A DNA stretch of 53,641 nt from Anaerolinea sp. GTDB taxonomy: Bacteria > Chloroflexota > Anaerolineae > Anaerolineales > Villigracilaceae. The DNA is taken from the NCBI GenBank assembly GCA_020047815.1, contig JAIFNG010000189.1, forward strand, positions 1 through 53,641, written 5' to 3'. The notes under the pieces are model-generated. The model was not told where the DNA came from, ran no database searches, and saw only the letters and a list, made by a program, of their open reading frames with translations. Both the position numbers and the translations under genes were made by a program. Shown here piece after piece: positions 40,803 through 49,826 of this stretch (the first letter of the stretch is position 1; every line of letters begins with the position of its first letter).

Positions 40803-41693
40803 CTAGAATCTGGATAAAGTGGGGAGCAAACCCAGCTCGTCGATCAACCCATTCAACTCGGTATCTGACAACCTGCGTCCTTTACCTGCGTAAGCGGTAA
40901 TCATGGCTTCGGTCATATTTGTACCAAAAGAGCGCCCGTCGTACCGCGGCGTGGTGGTAATGACCATTTCGGCGCCGCGCTCTTTTAACAGGGAAATATT
41001 CTCTTCAGTGGTAGTGTTGGTAACGATGGTTTTGCCTTGCAAATTGAGGGGCATATATTTTCGCATAAAGAGAAAATCACCTGCAATCAGATCCGATTCT
41101 TCAAAGTATTTAACATACTTCGGTTTATGTTCAGCGCCATCACTGCCATAAAAGAGCATGCTCATCGGGAAACGGCTAACAATGGGCAGGAGGACTCGCG
41201 CAACACGTTTGAAGGAGGAGATACCATAAATTGGAAGCGGCAATCCCAACCCGACCATCAAGTCACCAAACACTGTTTTTTCTGCGATCTCTGCAACTGC
41301 CTCCGCCAGGCCGGGTCGATCCACTGCAACGGGGATAAATGCCTGCTTAAAACTGACTTCCCCCAGTTGGGATCCTGCCAGCTGGAACACTCGCCGCTCA
41401 AGGGTGTGCTTGAGTCCGCGACCATCACAAAGCGGGGTCTGTTTGACACCAGCTACCAGTTTCAAGGCGGCATAAAGCGGATATTCCCGGTCACCCTGGC
41501 GCAAATATAAATCCACACCACCTACCCCAAAGGCATCCACTTTTCCGTCCAAGTCTAAAAACATCCGATGCGCTTTTTCAACATCCCCATCCATGCCAAT
41601 TCTCTCAACCAGAATTTCCTGCCCATTTAGGTTGACCTTCACACTCTTATCACGTTTTGAGCTGCCAAGGCTGATACTTACTGCACGCTTCAT
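40803..41693 (-). CDS. Conserved protein of unknown function at the end of the aro operon
   Basis: A 296-residue protein starting KRAVSISLGSSKRDKSVKVN with RIGMDGDVEKAHRMFLDLDG and DAFGVGGVDLYLRQGDREYP, then KQTPLCDGRGLKHTLERRV and, further on, TIVTNTTTEENISLLKERGA and VITTTPRYDGRSFGTNMTEA. The Gly-rich and Thr-rich stretches suggest a Rossmann-like fold. I recall similar proteins annotated as quinate 5-dehydrogenase-like, without evidence known to me. It overlaps the MBL hydrolase gene by 4 nt, so it belongs to the operon. Confidence 0.75.
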   Translation of the reverse strand: MKRAVSISLGSSKRDKSVKVNLNGQEILVERIGMDGDVEKAHRMFLDLDGKVDAFGVGGVDLYLRQGDREYPLYAALKLVAGVKQTPLCDGRGLKHTLERRVFQLAGSQLGEVSFKQAFIPVAVDRPGLAEAVAEIAEKTVFGDLMVGLGLPLPIYGISSFKRVARVLLPIVSRFPMSMLFYGSDGAEHKPKYVKYFEESDLIAGDFLFMRKYMPLNLQGKTIVTNTTTEENISLLKERGAEMVITTTPRYDGRSFGTNMTEAMITAYAGKGRRLSDTELNGLIDELGLLPTLSRF

Positions 41694-42355
41694 TTTGTCC
41701 CCCGAAGTGATCGGTTTTCTCCCACAAAGGGATTAAACTTTTTCTCATCACCCACCGTTGTTTCCAAGCCATGACCCGATAATAATCTTGTTTCATCAGG
41801 CAGGGTGAATATTTGCATGCGAATGCTATTTTCCAGGGTTGTCCAATCACCGCCAGGCAGGTCAGTGCGTCCCACACTTCTGTTAAAGATCAAATCCCCG
41901 CAGAAACAAGCCTTCTCATTTGCGACATAGAACACACAAAGTCCTTTTGTATGGCCGGGCGTATGACGCACCTCGAATTCGTTGGAACCCAGCTTGAGAA
42001 TTTGTCCGTGATGCAAATCAATTGTCGGCTCGGGACCTGGGTCGATATTAAACCCGAAGACAGATCCACCGCCGCCAGCACGCCATAGAACATGATCATC
42101 GGGATGAAGTGCAACAAGCGGAAGCGGATCCAGCGAGTCAGCAATTGCAGCCGCGCCGCCAATATGGTCAAAATGCGCGTGGGTATACCACAGATGACCG
42201 ATACGCCAGCCCCGATCTTGTGCGGCCTTGAGAATAACGTGCCCATCCCACGCAGGATCAATCACTGCGGCTTCTTTTGTGTCAGGATCGGCAACAAGAT
42301 AAGCGTTGGTCGAGACTGGACCAACGGTAAAAAGGATAATTTCAAGCATTGACAT
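41690..42355 (-). CDS. MBL-fold metallo-hydrolase (glyoxalase II-like)
   Basis: A 221-residue metallo-beta-lactamase-fold hydrolase. The zinc motif is YTHAHFDHIGGAAAI, with further ligands in VRHTPGHTKGLCVF and FCGDLIFNRSVGRTDL and LLSGHGLETTV. The pattern is that of the glyoxalase II-like subgroup, acting on thioesters or similar esters. The start (42355, alternatively 42349) overlaps the end of the MFS gene, so they are translationally coupled. Confidence 0.9.
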   Translation of the reverse strand: MSMLEIILFTVGPVSTNAYLVADPDTKEAAVIDPAWDGHVILKAAQDRGWRIGHLWYTHAHFDHIGGAAAIADSLDPLPLVALHPDDHVLWRAGGGGSVFGFNIDPGPEPTIDLHHGQILKLGSNEFEVRHTPGHTKGLCVFYVANEKACFCGDLIFNRSVGRTDLPGGDWTTLENSIRMQIFTLPDETRLLSGHGLETTVGDEKKFNPFVGENRSLRGTK

Positions 42356-43472
42356 CCGCCTTTCGTGGAGAGAATAAATAACTGACGAGGATCGAGGCAA
42401 AAATCAACCCAACCGCCAGTGGATAGACAGAGAACGGATTACGTTCAAAAATAAAACCTGCAATCGGGGGAGCAATGATGAAAATGACAGAACTGAGAGT
42501 TTCCATTGTTCCATACGCCAGCCCCATTTGTGAGGTATGAACAAGTTCACGAGCCTGAGCCATCGCCATCGGACGCGCTGCGCGGAATCCGCCAAGAAGA
42601 AAATAGCCAAGCATGAAGGCCGATAAACCTGATCCCTTCCAGATAAACAGTGCGAATAGAGCCACTAAAAACTGCGCCGCTAAAAAGCCATTCCGTGGTT
42701 TAACCCGGCTGAAAGCAAATGCCAGGAGGGAATTTCCCAATGCGCCTGTGGAGAAAACCCAGCCGGTCTCGGTCAAACTCAAGTGACGGACACCTTTGAG
42801 AAAGTTAGGCGTCAACGGCTGTGCAAGATACATGGCGAAAATCGCATAAGCAAACACCATCACAAAACTGATAAAACGCATGTTAGTCCATAAGCTGGGC
42901 GGAGGTGCTGCGGGATCGTGCCTGTCAAGCGGCTGCGCTTCAATAAAAAATAGAAAAATGGAAGACACGCTAAAAATCCAAAATGCGACAAGGTAACTCG
43001 AGTTCATCCCATAATGTTCGGCAACCCAACCACCAGAGACAGGACCAAGCGCCATGCCAAGGCTGTACGTTGCCGTTGTCAGCGAGAGAGCTGTGCCCAC
43101 ATCCCACTTACCGCGTGCGGCAGTTACATAACTACTAAGCGGTGAAGCCACGAACGCAGTCACACCATACAAAAACAAACCTGCCAAATACATCGGAAGG
43201 CTTCTGGCTAGCCCCATAGTCAAGGTGGAGACAACCCCCAACATCCATGCCGAAATCAACAGCGGACGCCGTCCGATCCTATCCGCAAGATGGCCGCCAG
43301 GGATGTGAGTGATCGCCATGAAAAATCCAAATGCACCCAGGGCAAATCCAATCTGTTGCTTGTTCAGGAAAAATTCATTTTCCAGGCGGATCGGTACGAA
43401 ATTGAAAAACATTCCCTCCCCTATACCCCAAAGAAACAAGGCAACAGCAACGAATAAAAGATTTCGATTCAA
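42342..43472 (-). CDS. MFS transporter
   Basis: A major facilitator with about 12 helices, 376 residues from the TTG at 43472 (AGAGG 5 nt upstream) or five residues more from the TTG at 43487. The motif A-like GGHLADRIGRRPLLISAWML between helices 2 and 3 is clear. It is a single-polypeptide drug/proton or solute transporter; substrate unknown. Being in the aromatic operon, it could export an aromatic compound, which is only a suggestion. Confidence 0.88.
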   Translation of the reverse strand: MNRNLLFVAVALFLWGIGEGMFFNFVPIRLENEFFLNKQQIGFALGAFGFFMAITHIPGGHLADRIGRRPLLISAWMLGVVSTLTMGLARSLPMYLAGLFLYGVTAFVASPLSSYVTAARGKWDVGTALSLTTATYSLGMALGPVSGGWVAEHYGMNSSYLVAFWIFSVSSIFLFFIEAQPLDRHDPAAPPPSLWTNMRFISFVMVFAYAIFAMYLAQPLTPNFLKGVRHLSLTETGWVFSTGALGNSLLAFAFSRVKPRNGFLAAQFLVALFALFIWKGSGLSAFMLGYFLLGGFRAARPMAMAQARELVHTSQMGLAYGTMETLSSVIFIIAPPIAGFIFERNPFSVYPLAVGLIFASILVSYLFSPRKADVNA

Positions 43473-43564
43473 ATTTTCCTCTTTCAATGATTTTCACCAG
43501 GGAAATTACAGAGTTCTCAGAGCTCTTTTAATTCTCAGTGGTCTCCGTGAACACGATGCTAAAT

Positions 43565-44353
43565 CTATTTATTTATTGAGCTGCGTTCCACCCGCTTGAT
43601 AAAGTTCTGCGCAATTTCGAACACCTGCCCCCGCGCCGCATCCCGCGTGACAACATGGCCTGAACCTGTGACATAATATTTTGATTTATCAGTAACACTC
43701 ACCAGCCCCGCGTAAATATTCTCCATATTTTCAGGGAGGACATAATCATCATCCTTCGAATGGATCATACACACAGGAACTTTCACCTTTGGCAGAGCCG
43801 CACGCATCTTTTCGAGCAGAACTTCCAACTCTGCTGCTGAGCGGATCGGATTCAGTGGATACGAGACATGCCCTTTGAAGGCTTCCTTATCAAACCAGCC
43901 AGTGCCCGGCTCACCTTTGTTTTTTGGAAGATAGGTTTTGAAATAACTGATGAGACGTATTTGCCATGCAGGATGTTCGGCTGGTATTCGATATGGCGCC
44001 GACATGGTCACAACGCCCTTCACATCCAGCCGCGTGGACATCAGCAAAGACAGCGCCCCGCCCATCGAAAGCCCAACAAGAAAAATGCCATCCGTTGCAC
44101 CACGTAAAAAATTGTATCCGTCCTCCACAGAGACCGTCCAATCGCTCCAACGTGAACGAATCATATCCTTGGGGCGTGTGGCATGTCCAGCCAACCGCAC
44201 ACCAAGGCAGGTAAAGCCAAGTTCACGGTTGAGATATTCCCCCATCCAGCGCATTTCCTTGGGCGTACCTGTAAATCCGTGTACAAGCAAAATACCCGTT
44301 CGCCCACCAGGAAGAAAAAAAGGTTCAGTTGTTGAAATTGTTTGAGTGCTCAC
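43565..44353 (-). CDS. Alpha/beta hydrolase (carboxylesterase/monoacylglycerol lipase type)
   Basis: A 262-residue hydrolase. [20 protein letters not shown] gives the oxyanion region, the nucleophile Ser is in [13 protein letters not shown], Asp in [13 protein letters not shown] and His in [17 protein letters not shown]. It resembles the Est30/Est-type carboxylesterases that act on short acyl esters. It starts at GTG 44353 and overlaps the aroQ stop by 3-4 nt, hence it is part of the operon, although no link to aromatic synthesis is known. Confidence 0.9.
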   Translation of the reverse strand: MSTQTISTTEPFFLPGGRTGILLVHGFTGTPKEMRWMGEYLNRELGFTCLGVRLAGHATRPKDMIRSRWSDWTVSVEDGYNFLRGATDGIFLVGLSMGGALSLLMSTRLDVKGVVTMSAPYRIPAEHPAWQIRLISYFKTYLPKNKGEPGTGWFDKEAFKGHVSYPLNPIRSAAELEVLLEKMRAALPKVKVPVCMIHSKDDDYVLPENMENIYAGLVSVTDKSKYYVTGSGHVVTRDAARGQVFEIAQNFIKRVERSSINK

Positions 44354-44784
44354 GCCCTTATTATATCAATGAGACCGCGCAATCCCAACTGATAAGACCG
44401 CCATCCAAACCCACTGACCTTGCCCTTGCATACTGCCGACACCAAAGACGTATGCCGAAACTCTTCACGCGCATACACATTCGATAAATGCACCTCAACC
44501 ACAGGAATTTGGATCGCGCTTATTGCATCGCGCAGCGCAACTGACGTATGTGTGTATCCGCCAGGGTTGAATACAACGCCACCCGCCCAAACCTGCGCAT
44601 CCTGCAAAGCATCGATCAACGCTCCTTCGTGATTTGATTGCAGACACTCCACCTCCACGCCCAACTCCCTGCCCAGTGTAATCAGCTTTTCATTTATACC
44701 ATCCAGAGTCATCGAACCATACAGTTCCGGCTCACGCGTACCAAGCAAATTTAAATTTGGTCCATGTAGAACAAGTATCTTCAT
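44350..44784 (-). CDS. aroQ: Type II 3-dehydroquinate dehydratase
   Basis: A 144-residue type II dehydroquinase, step 3 of the shikimate pathway. It starts [19 protein letters not shown] with the usual conserved [39 protein letters not shown] and [18 protein letters not shown] follow, including the catalytic Tyr, Asn and His residues. The five codons before ATG 44784 are not family-like. It lies 24 nt after the aroKB stop. Confidence 0.95.
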   Translation of the reverse strand: MKILVLHGPNLNLLGTREPELYGSMTLDGINEKLITLGRELGVEVECLQSNHEGALIDALQDAQVWAGGVVFNPGGYTHTSVALRDAISAIQIPVVEVHLSNVYAREEFRHTSLVSAVCKGKVSGFGWRSYQLGLRGLIDIIRA

Positions 44785-44808
44785 TATGCAGCTCTCCATT
44801 CCTGAATA

Positions 44809-46332
44809 CTATTCACCGAGTACTGATTCCAAATCCGTCACATCGACCAACTTAACCCGACCAATCTCAACGGGCAACGCAAAGCGGATAACTTTTGCAT
44901 TTTTCTTTTTATCCAATCGCATGGCACGAATGATCTCTTCCTGCGGCATTTCCCGGGGAATGGCGATGGGCAAATGCAACACCTGGAGCACATTCTGCAG
45001 CGCTTCGACCAGACCTTGACCTGCCAGCCCAATCCGAGCCGAGTACAATGCCTCAGCCATCATACCAATGGCAATTGCCTCTCCATGCCGCAGTTTAAAC
45101 TTGCTGACCAGTTCGACCGCATGACCAACAGTATGTCCCAAATTTAACGCTGCACGAAAACTTTTTTCGTACGGGTCATCCTCTATGACTTTTATCTTTA
45201 CCGCCATTGCTCGTTTGACAATTTCTTCGAGGTTGCCTTTCACCCAATCCAAGCCACGCGAGCAAAGGTTGAACAACTCAGGATCAGAGATAATTCCATG
45301 CTTGACCACCTCCGCCATCCCTGAGCGCAGTTCACGCTCGGGCAAGGTTAGCAGAAGGCTTGGGTCAGCCAGAACCAATTTCGGCGGATAAAAAGCCCCC
45401 ACAAGATTTTTCCCTTCCGGCAGGTCAAACCCTGTTTTGCCGCCAAGCGAAGCATCCACCATCGAAAGCAAAGTGGTCGGCACACCCACCCAATTGATTC
45501 CACGCATATAAGTGGAGGCGGCAAACCCGGACATATCACCCACCACGCCACCGCCCAAAGCAATTACTGTACTCTTACGGTCAAGTCCATTTTCAAGGAA
45601 AGATTTCCACAGGAAGGAAATGGTTTCAAGCGTCTTGTTTTCTTCACCTGCAGGGACAATAACGGATTTGGGTTCAAAGCCAGAGGCTCGTAAAATGGTT
45701 TGAATTTTCTCAAGGTGTATCCGCGCCACGTTATCATCGGTGACAATGATGGGGTTTTGCATGGGGTAAGTTGTCAAACTTTCAACTTGACCTACGATGG
45801 AATCATATTCCCCCATTGCAGACAGATGATGACGCCCCAAAGCAACCTGGGCACAGTGCGCATTTTGCTCGGCAGTCTTTCCATCCACATGGACAAGCAA
45901 GGGAAAAGAGCTGTAATGATCTCCACGCTTTGTCAACATTGCGGAGAGTCTCATTCCCAAATCACCTGTCAACAAAGGACGTTTTTGCGAATCATTTTGC
46001 AACCGCTCCAGCAAAGTTGGCAATTCTGCCATTAACAAAACGACCATGCCATTGTTCTCAGCAAATGCGCGATTCTCATTTCGCAGTAATGCGCCTCCAC
46101 CCAGCGCAACCACGCTTCCCTTTTCGCTCAACAGACTTTTCAAGGCGTTAGATTCAAGATCACGAAAGGCAGATTCGCCCTGCATTTCCATGATCTGAGA
46201 AATGGACAACCCCGCATTCGTTTCGATAACATGGTCAAGGTCAACAAAAGGCATTTTGAGGTTGCCCGCTATTATTTTACCTACAGTTGATTTGCCTGTC
46301 CCTGGAGGACCGTAAAAAAAGATGTGAGTCAT
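44809..46332 (-). CDS. aroKB: Fused shikimate kinase / 3-dehydroquinate synthase
   Basis: A 507-residue fusion of two shikimate-pathway enzymes. Residues 1-165 are shikimate kinase (step 5): P-loop FFYGPPGTGKSTVG, FVDLDHVIE, GESAFRDLE, VVALGGGALL. Residues from about 180 are 3-dehydroquinate synthase (step 2): PIIVTDDNVARIHLEKI, VIVPAGEENKTLETI, VIALGGGVVGDMSGFAASTY, WVGVPTTLLSMVDASLGGKT, GMAEVVKHGII, and the NLGHTVGHAVE motif. Both halves look complete. The frame extends to 46374, but the ATG at 46332 fits the kinase N-terminus. Confidence 0.95.
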   Translation of the reverse strand: MTHIFFYGPPGTGKSTVGKIIAGNLKMPFVDLDHVIETNAGLSISQIMEMQGESAFRDLESNALKSLLSEKGSVVALGGGALLRNENRAFAENNGMVVLLMAELPTLLERLQNDSQKRPLLTGDLGMRLSAMLTKRGDHYSSFPLLVHVDGKTAEQNAHCAQVALGRHHLSAMGEYDSIVGQVESLTTYPMQNPIIVTDDNVARIHLEKIQTILRASGFEPKSVIVPAGEENKTLETISFLWKSFLENGLDRKSTVIALGGGVVGDMSGFAASTYMRGINWVGVPTTLLSMVDASLGGKTGFDLPEGKNLVGAFYPPKLVLADPSLLLTLPERELRSGMAEVVKHGIISDPELFNLCSRGLDWVKGNLEEIVKRAMAVKIKVIEDDPYEKSFRAALNLGHTVGHAVELVSKFKLRHGEAIAIGMMAEALYSARIGLAGQGLVEALQNVLQVLHLPIAIPREMPQEEIIRAMRLDKKKNAKVIRFALPVEIGRVKLVDVTDLESVLGE

Positions 46333-46406
46333 AGGAAAGAATGAATTAGAGGGAATGGATGAAACGTGGTGCATGTTCGGGTTTACCTGTCAACTTGTAT
46401 ATGTTT

Positions 46407-47582
46407 TCATTTCCAAAAAACATGCGGAAAGTTGTCCATAGCCAAATTTTCCAGCGTGGCTTTTCGTAAAGACTCAAAACGGGGTTTCATTTCATCCATG
46501 GAATCTCCACCGAGTTTTTCGAGCAAGACATCAGCAATAACAAAGGAAACCATGGCTTCAAGAATCGGAACAGCACGGGGAACAGGGCAGAAATCGGAGC
46601 GTTCATATTTGGTAGGCGCGTCTTGTCCACTGGCAAGATCAATTGTAGGTTGAGAAATCAGGGTTGTCGCTATGGGCTTCATGGCCGCACGAATCAAAAT
46701 GGGCTGGCCATTACTAACGCCACCCTCAATTCCTCCCGCCCGATTTGAAAGACGTTGAACTTTGGATTTTTGGCTATCGAGAGTTATCGGGTCATGAGCT
46801 TGTGTACCAAATCGTTTTGTGTTTTCAAACGCATCGCCTACCTCAACGCCTTTAATGGCTTGTACGGACATGATCGCATGCGCTAGTTTGGCTTCGAGCC
46901 GCCTGTCCCATTGGACAAAACTCCCCAAACCAACAGGGACATTAAGCGCGACAATATCCAGTATACCGCCAAGGGTATTCCTGCCATGGATGGTTTTCTC
47001 GATTTCACCACGCATTTGATTCGCAAAAACATCAACTGGACAACGTACGTCAGACTCTTCGGCACGAGTGAAACGCTCTTCGTAAGTCATATCACCAAAA
47101 TCTGCCTGTACCCCGCCAATGGAAGAAACATATCCACCAACAATAATGCCAAATTGTCCGAGAAAATGTTTGCAGACCGCGCCAACAGCTACGCGCATCG
47201 CAGTTTCGCGGGCAGAGGCACGTTCCAGAGCAGGACGCAGGTCTTTATATCCATATTTGACGGCACCCGTTAGGTCGGCATGACCAGGGCGCGGAGCAGT
47301 CATTGGATCGATGGCTTTGCCTTTCCATTTAACATGGTCATCATTTTGGACGAGCAAGGCAATCGGTGCGCCTGTAGTTTCACCTCCCATTACTCCCCCG
47401 AGAATTTGCACTGTGTCTTTTTCGATCTTCATGCGTCCGCCAGAGCCATAGCCCTGTTGACGGCGCGCAAGTTCCTTATTAATAACTTCGATGGTGATGG
47501 AAAGGCCCGCGGGTATACCATCGAGTATGGTGATGAGTGATGGTCCGTGAGATTCGCCTGCAGTCAGAAAACGTAAGGGCAT
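46407..47582 (-). CDS. aroC: Chorismate synthase
   Basis: A 391-residue AroC, the last step of the common pathway, which converts EPSP to chorismate with reduced FMN. The motifs RFLTAGESHGPSL, RRQQGYGSGGRMKIEKD, TGAPIALLVQND, DLTGAVKYGYKDLRPALERA and SARETAMRVAVGA are all present, as is the C-terminal DFCPVPRAVPILEAMVSFVI. GGAG lies 6 nt before ATG 47582, which is preferred to the TTG at 47594. Confidence 0.97.
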   Translation of the reverse strand: MPLRFLTAGESHGPSLITILDGIPAGLSITIEVINKELARRQQGYGSGGRMKIEKDTVQILGGVMGGETTGAPIALLVQNDDHVKWKGKAIDPMTAPRPGHADLTGAVKYGYKDLRPALERASARETAMRVAVGAVCKHFLGQFGIIVGGYVSSIGGVQADFGDMTYEERFTRAEESDVRCPVDVFANQMRGEIEKTIHGRNTLGGILDIVALNVPVGLGSFVQWDRRLEAKLAHAIMSVQAIKGVEVGDAFENTKRFGTQAHDPITLDSQKSKVQRLSNRAGGIEGGVSNGQPILIRAAMKPIATTLISQPTIDLASGQDAPTKYERSDFCPVPRAVPILEAMVSFVIADVLLEKLGGDSMDEMKPRFESLRKATLENLAMDNFPHVFWK

Positions 47583-47632
47583 GATGAGCTCCAATAAGCA
47601 ATGATCAGGAAAAAGTTATAAGAAAGAAATGG

Positions 47633-48484
47633 TCAGTTTTGAGCGGCGCTTTTTAATATGTCATATGGCGGGTTATGTCCTGTCCAAATTTCAAAAGCGA
47701 GGGCCGCCTGTTCGATGAGCATCCCGAAGCCAGTCGTGGCTTGTAATCCTTGGGAGCGGGCGTCTTTCACTAATTTTGTCTCAATTGGATTGTAGACCAA
47801 ATCATAAATTGCAGCAGGAAAAGGGAAGTTCTCTGGACAGGGAGATCGATCTATATTTGGAGCCATGCCAATGGGCGTGGTGTTTACGATCAGGTTAAAG
47901 GCGGAATGTTGGAACATCTGCGAGTTAAGCTCCATGCTATTTACATCTGAAAATCGCCCGGCTAATTCCTGAGCTTGTTCGATGCAGCGGGCGGCAACGG
48001 TGACACTCCATCCATCATTTACCAATGCGTACACAACCGCCCGTGCAGAGCCACCTGCACCAAGCACAAGCGCATTTTTCAGGAGTGCAGTTTTTTTCAC
48101 CGGTTTGGGTAACTGTAAGCTATCAGACTTCGAAACAAGGAACCTTTTTAGATCAGATAAAAATCCCGGGGCATCGGTGTTTTCGCCCATGAGTTTGTTA
48201 TCGTGTAAAAAAATTGTATTGACCGCACCTATCGATTGGGCGGTGGGCGTGAGAACATCCAAAAATTCCATTACATTTTTTTTATGCGGGATGGTGACAT
48301 TAAGTCCACGAATTTCACCTGAGCGAATGCGGCCAAGCAAATCCTTCAGTCCCATCCTGTCATCAGGGAGAATGGGGAATAGTGAATAATCTCCTTCCAA
48401 TCCACAGGCTTTTAAAGCCGCGCCATGAATCCTTGGCGACAGACTATGTCCGAGCGGGTAACCGATTAAGCCGAGTTGGATCAT
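47633..48484 (-). CDS. aroE: Shikimate dehydrogenase
   Basis: A 283-residue AroE, reducing 3-dehydroshikimate with NADPH. The substrate site is GYPLGHSLSPRIHGAALKAC, the catalytic Lys and Asp are in NVTIPHKKNVMEF and GENTDAPGF, and the nucleotide-binding motif is LVLGAGGSARAVVYALVNDG followed by VTVAAR. The start ATG overlaps the aroA stop by 4 nt (ATGA). Length is normal. Confidence 0.96.
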   Translation of the reverse strand: MIQLGLIGYPLGHSLSPRIHGAALKACGLEGDYSLFPILPDDRMGLKDLLGRIRSGEIRGLNVTIPHKKNVMEFLDVLTPTAQSIGAVNTIFLHDNKLMGENTDAPGFLSDLKRFLVSKSDSLQLPKPVKKTALLKNALVLGAGGSARAVVYALVNDGWSVTVAARCIEQAQELAGRFSDVNSMELNSQMFQHSAFNLIVNTTPIGMAPNIDRSPCPENFPFPAAIYDLVYNPIETKLVKDARSQGLQATTGFGMLIEQAALAFEIWTGHNPPYDILKSAAQN

Positions 48485-49773
48485 CGCAAAGTATCCAGCA
48501 CTTCAAAAAATTTCGGAAAGGTCTTGGATACACAAAAAGGGTCTTCAATAGTCACGCCGTCAAAGCGCAAGCCGATTAATGAAAACGCCATTGCCATGCG
48601 ATGATCATTATAGGTTTTGATGCTGGCAGGTTTGAAGGTCTGACACGGATAGATCGTCATGCCGTCCTCATGTTCTTCGACTTGCACGCCAAGACGGCTT
48701 AGTTCATTACAAGTTGCAGAAACACGATCCGTCTCTTTAACGCGAGCGGAAGCAATACCACGGATTCTAGTTGGAGATGACGCAAAGGGAGCGATGACAG
48801 CAAGAGTTTGAGCTGTATCGGGGATGTCGCACATATTCACGTCGATACCCCGCAGGGGGGAATGACCAGTGACCTGTACGCCGCCATCGGTTTCAGTAAC
48901 GGTGCAGCCCATTTGAGAAAGGACATCAAGAAATGCCATGTCACCTTGAACAGATTTGCGCGAGGTGTTTTCCACTTTGACAGTCCCGCCACATATGGCA
49001 GGTGCGGCAAAGAAGTAGGAGGCAGCGGAGGCATCAGATTCGATGGGATATGTATTACATGGCGAATATTGTGCAAGGGGCACAAAGAATGATCGGTAAC
49101 CATCTCGTTCGATTTCCACACCGAAGTCACGCATAATAGCGATGGTCATATCCACATAAGGTTTCGAGTTAAGAGGGGTGGTAAGCTCAATTTCAACGGG
49201 AAATTGGGCATAGGGAGCAGTCATCAATAAGGCGGACAAAAACTGGCTGGAGATGTCACCAGCAATTTTGGCTTTACCACCGTGCAAACCAGAAGCATGA
49301 ATTTTCACAGGCGGACAAATTGGAGAATTCAGAATTCCAAATTCTGAATTCTGAATTGGCTGGATATTTGCACCAAGCTGGGTTAAGGAAGAAACAAGGT
49401 CGCCAATCGGGCGTTCTCTCATGCGCGAGTCCCCCTCTAAAATATATTCACCATACCCGAGGGTGAGAAAGGCGGAGAGAAATCTTGCAGCGGTACCAGC
49501 ATTGCCAATAAAGAGTACCGCTTTGGCTTCAGGGATTTTTCCACTCAAGCCTGTGACGGTCATGGCGTTATTGGCTTCATCGGGGTGAACATCAAAACCA
49601 AGGGTTTGCAGGGCCTTGGCAAAATAGCCAGAGTCATCGGAGAATAGGGTGTTGGTCAGATGTGTAGTTCCATTGGCAAGAGATGCAATCAACAGGGCAC
49701 GATTGGTCAGGGATTTGGAACCAGGAACACGGATGGCGGCAGAGAGCAGATGGGAAATGGGGGAAATTTTCAT
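48481..49773 (-). CDS. aroA: 5-enolpyruvylshikimate-3-phosphate synthase with palindromic insert
   Basis: A 430-residue AroA, step 6 of the shikimate pathway. PGSKSLTNRALLIASLANGT, GNAGTAARFLSAFLTL, DSRMRERPIGDLVSSL and VKETDRVSAT are conserved. Between residues about 146 and 160, where the family usually has a short loop, the protein reads QPIQNSEFGILNSPICPP; the DNA there is a 13-bp perfect inverted repeat (49324-49352). The frame is intact and the enzyme should be active. Glyphosate sensitivity is not predicted. Confidence 0.96.
   Translation of the reverse strand: MKISPISHLLSAAIRVPGSKSLTNRALLIASLANGTTHLTNTLFSDDSGYFAKALQTLGFDVHPDEANNAMTVTGLSGKIPEAKAVLFIGNAGTAARFLSAFLTLGYGEYILEGDSRMRERPIGDLVSSLTQLGANIQPIQNSEFGILNSPICPPVKIHASGLHGGKAKIAGDISSQFLSALLMTAPYAQFPVEIELTTPLNSKPYVDMTIAIMRDFGVEIERDGYRSFFVPLAQYSPCNTYPIESDASAASYFFAAPAICGGTVKVENTSRKSVQGDMAFLDVLSQMGCTVTETDGGVQVTGHSPLRGIDVNMCDIPDTAQTLAVIAPFASSPTRIRGIASARVKETDRVSATCNELSRLGVQVEEHEDGMTIYPCQTFKPASIKTYNDHRMAMAFSLIGLRFDGVTIEDPFCVSKTFPKFFEVLDTLR
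49324..49352. repeat. Palindromic element inside aroA
   Basis: AGAATTCAGAATT (49324-49336) and AATTCTGAATTCT (49340-49352) are perfect inverted copies around CCA. It lies in frame within aroA and encodes part of the NSEFGILNS stretch. Similar short AATTC-rich palindromes are known as insertions in other genomes. Confidence 0.8.
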
Positions 49774-49826
49774 AAAGAATGAAAGATGAATGTACTATAG
49801 AGTAAATAGTTCCGTTGTTTACATGA

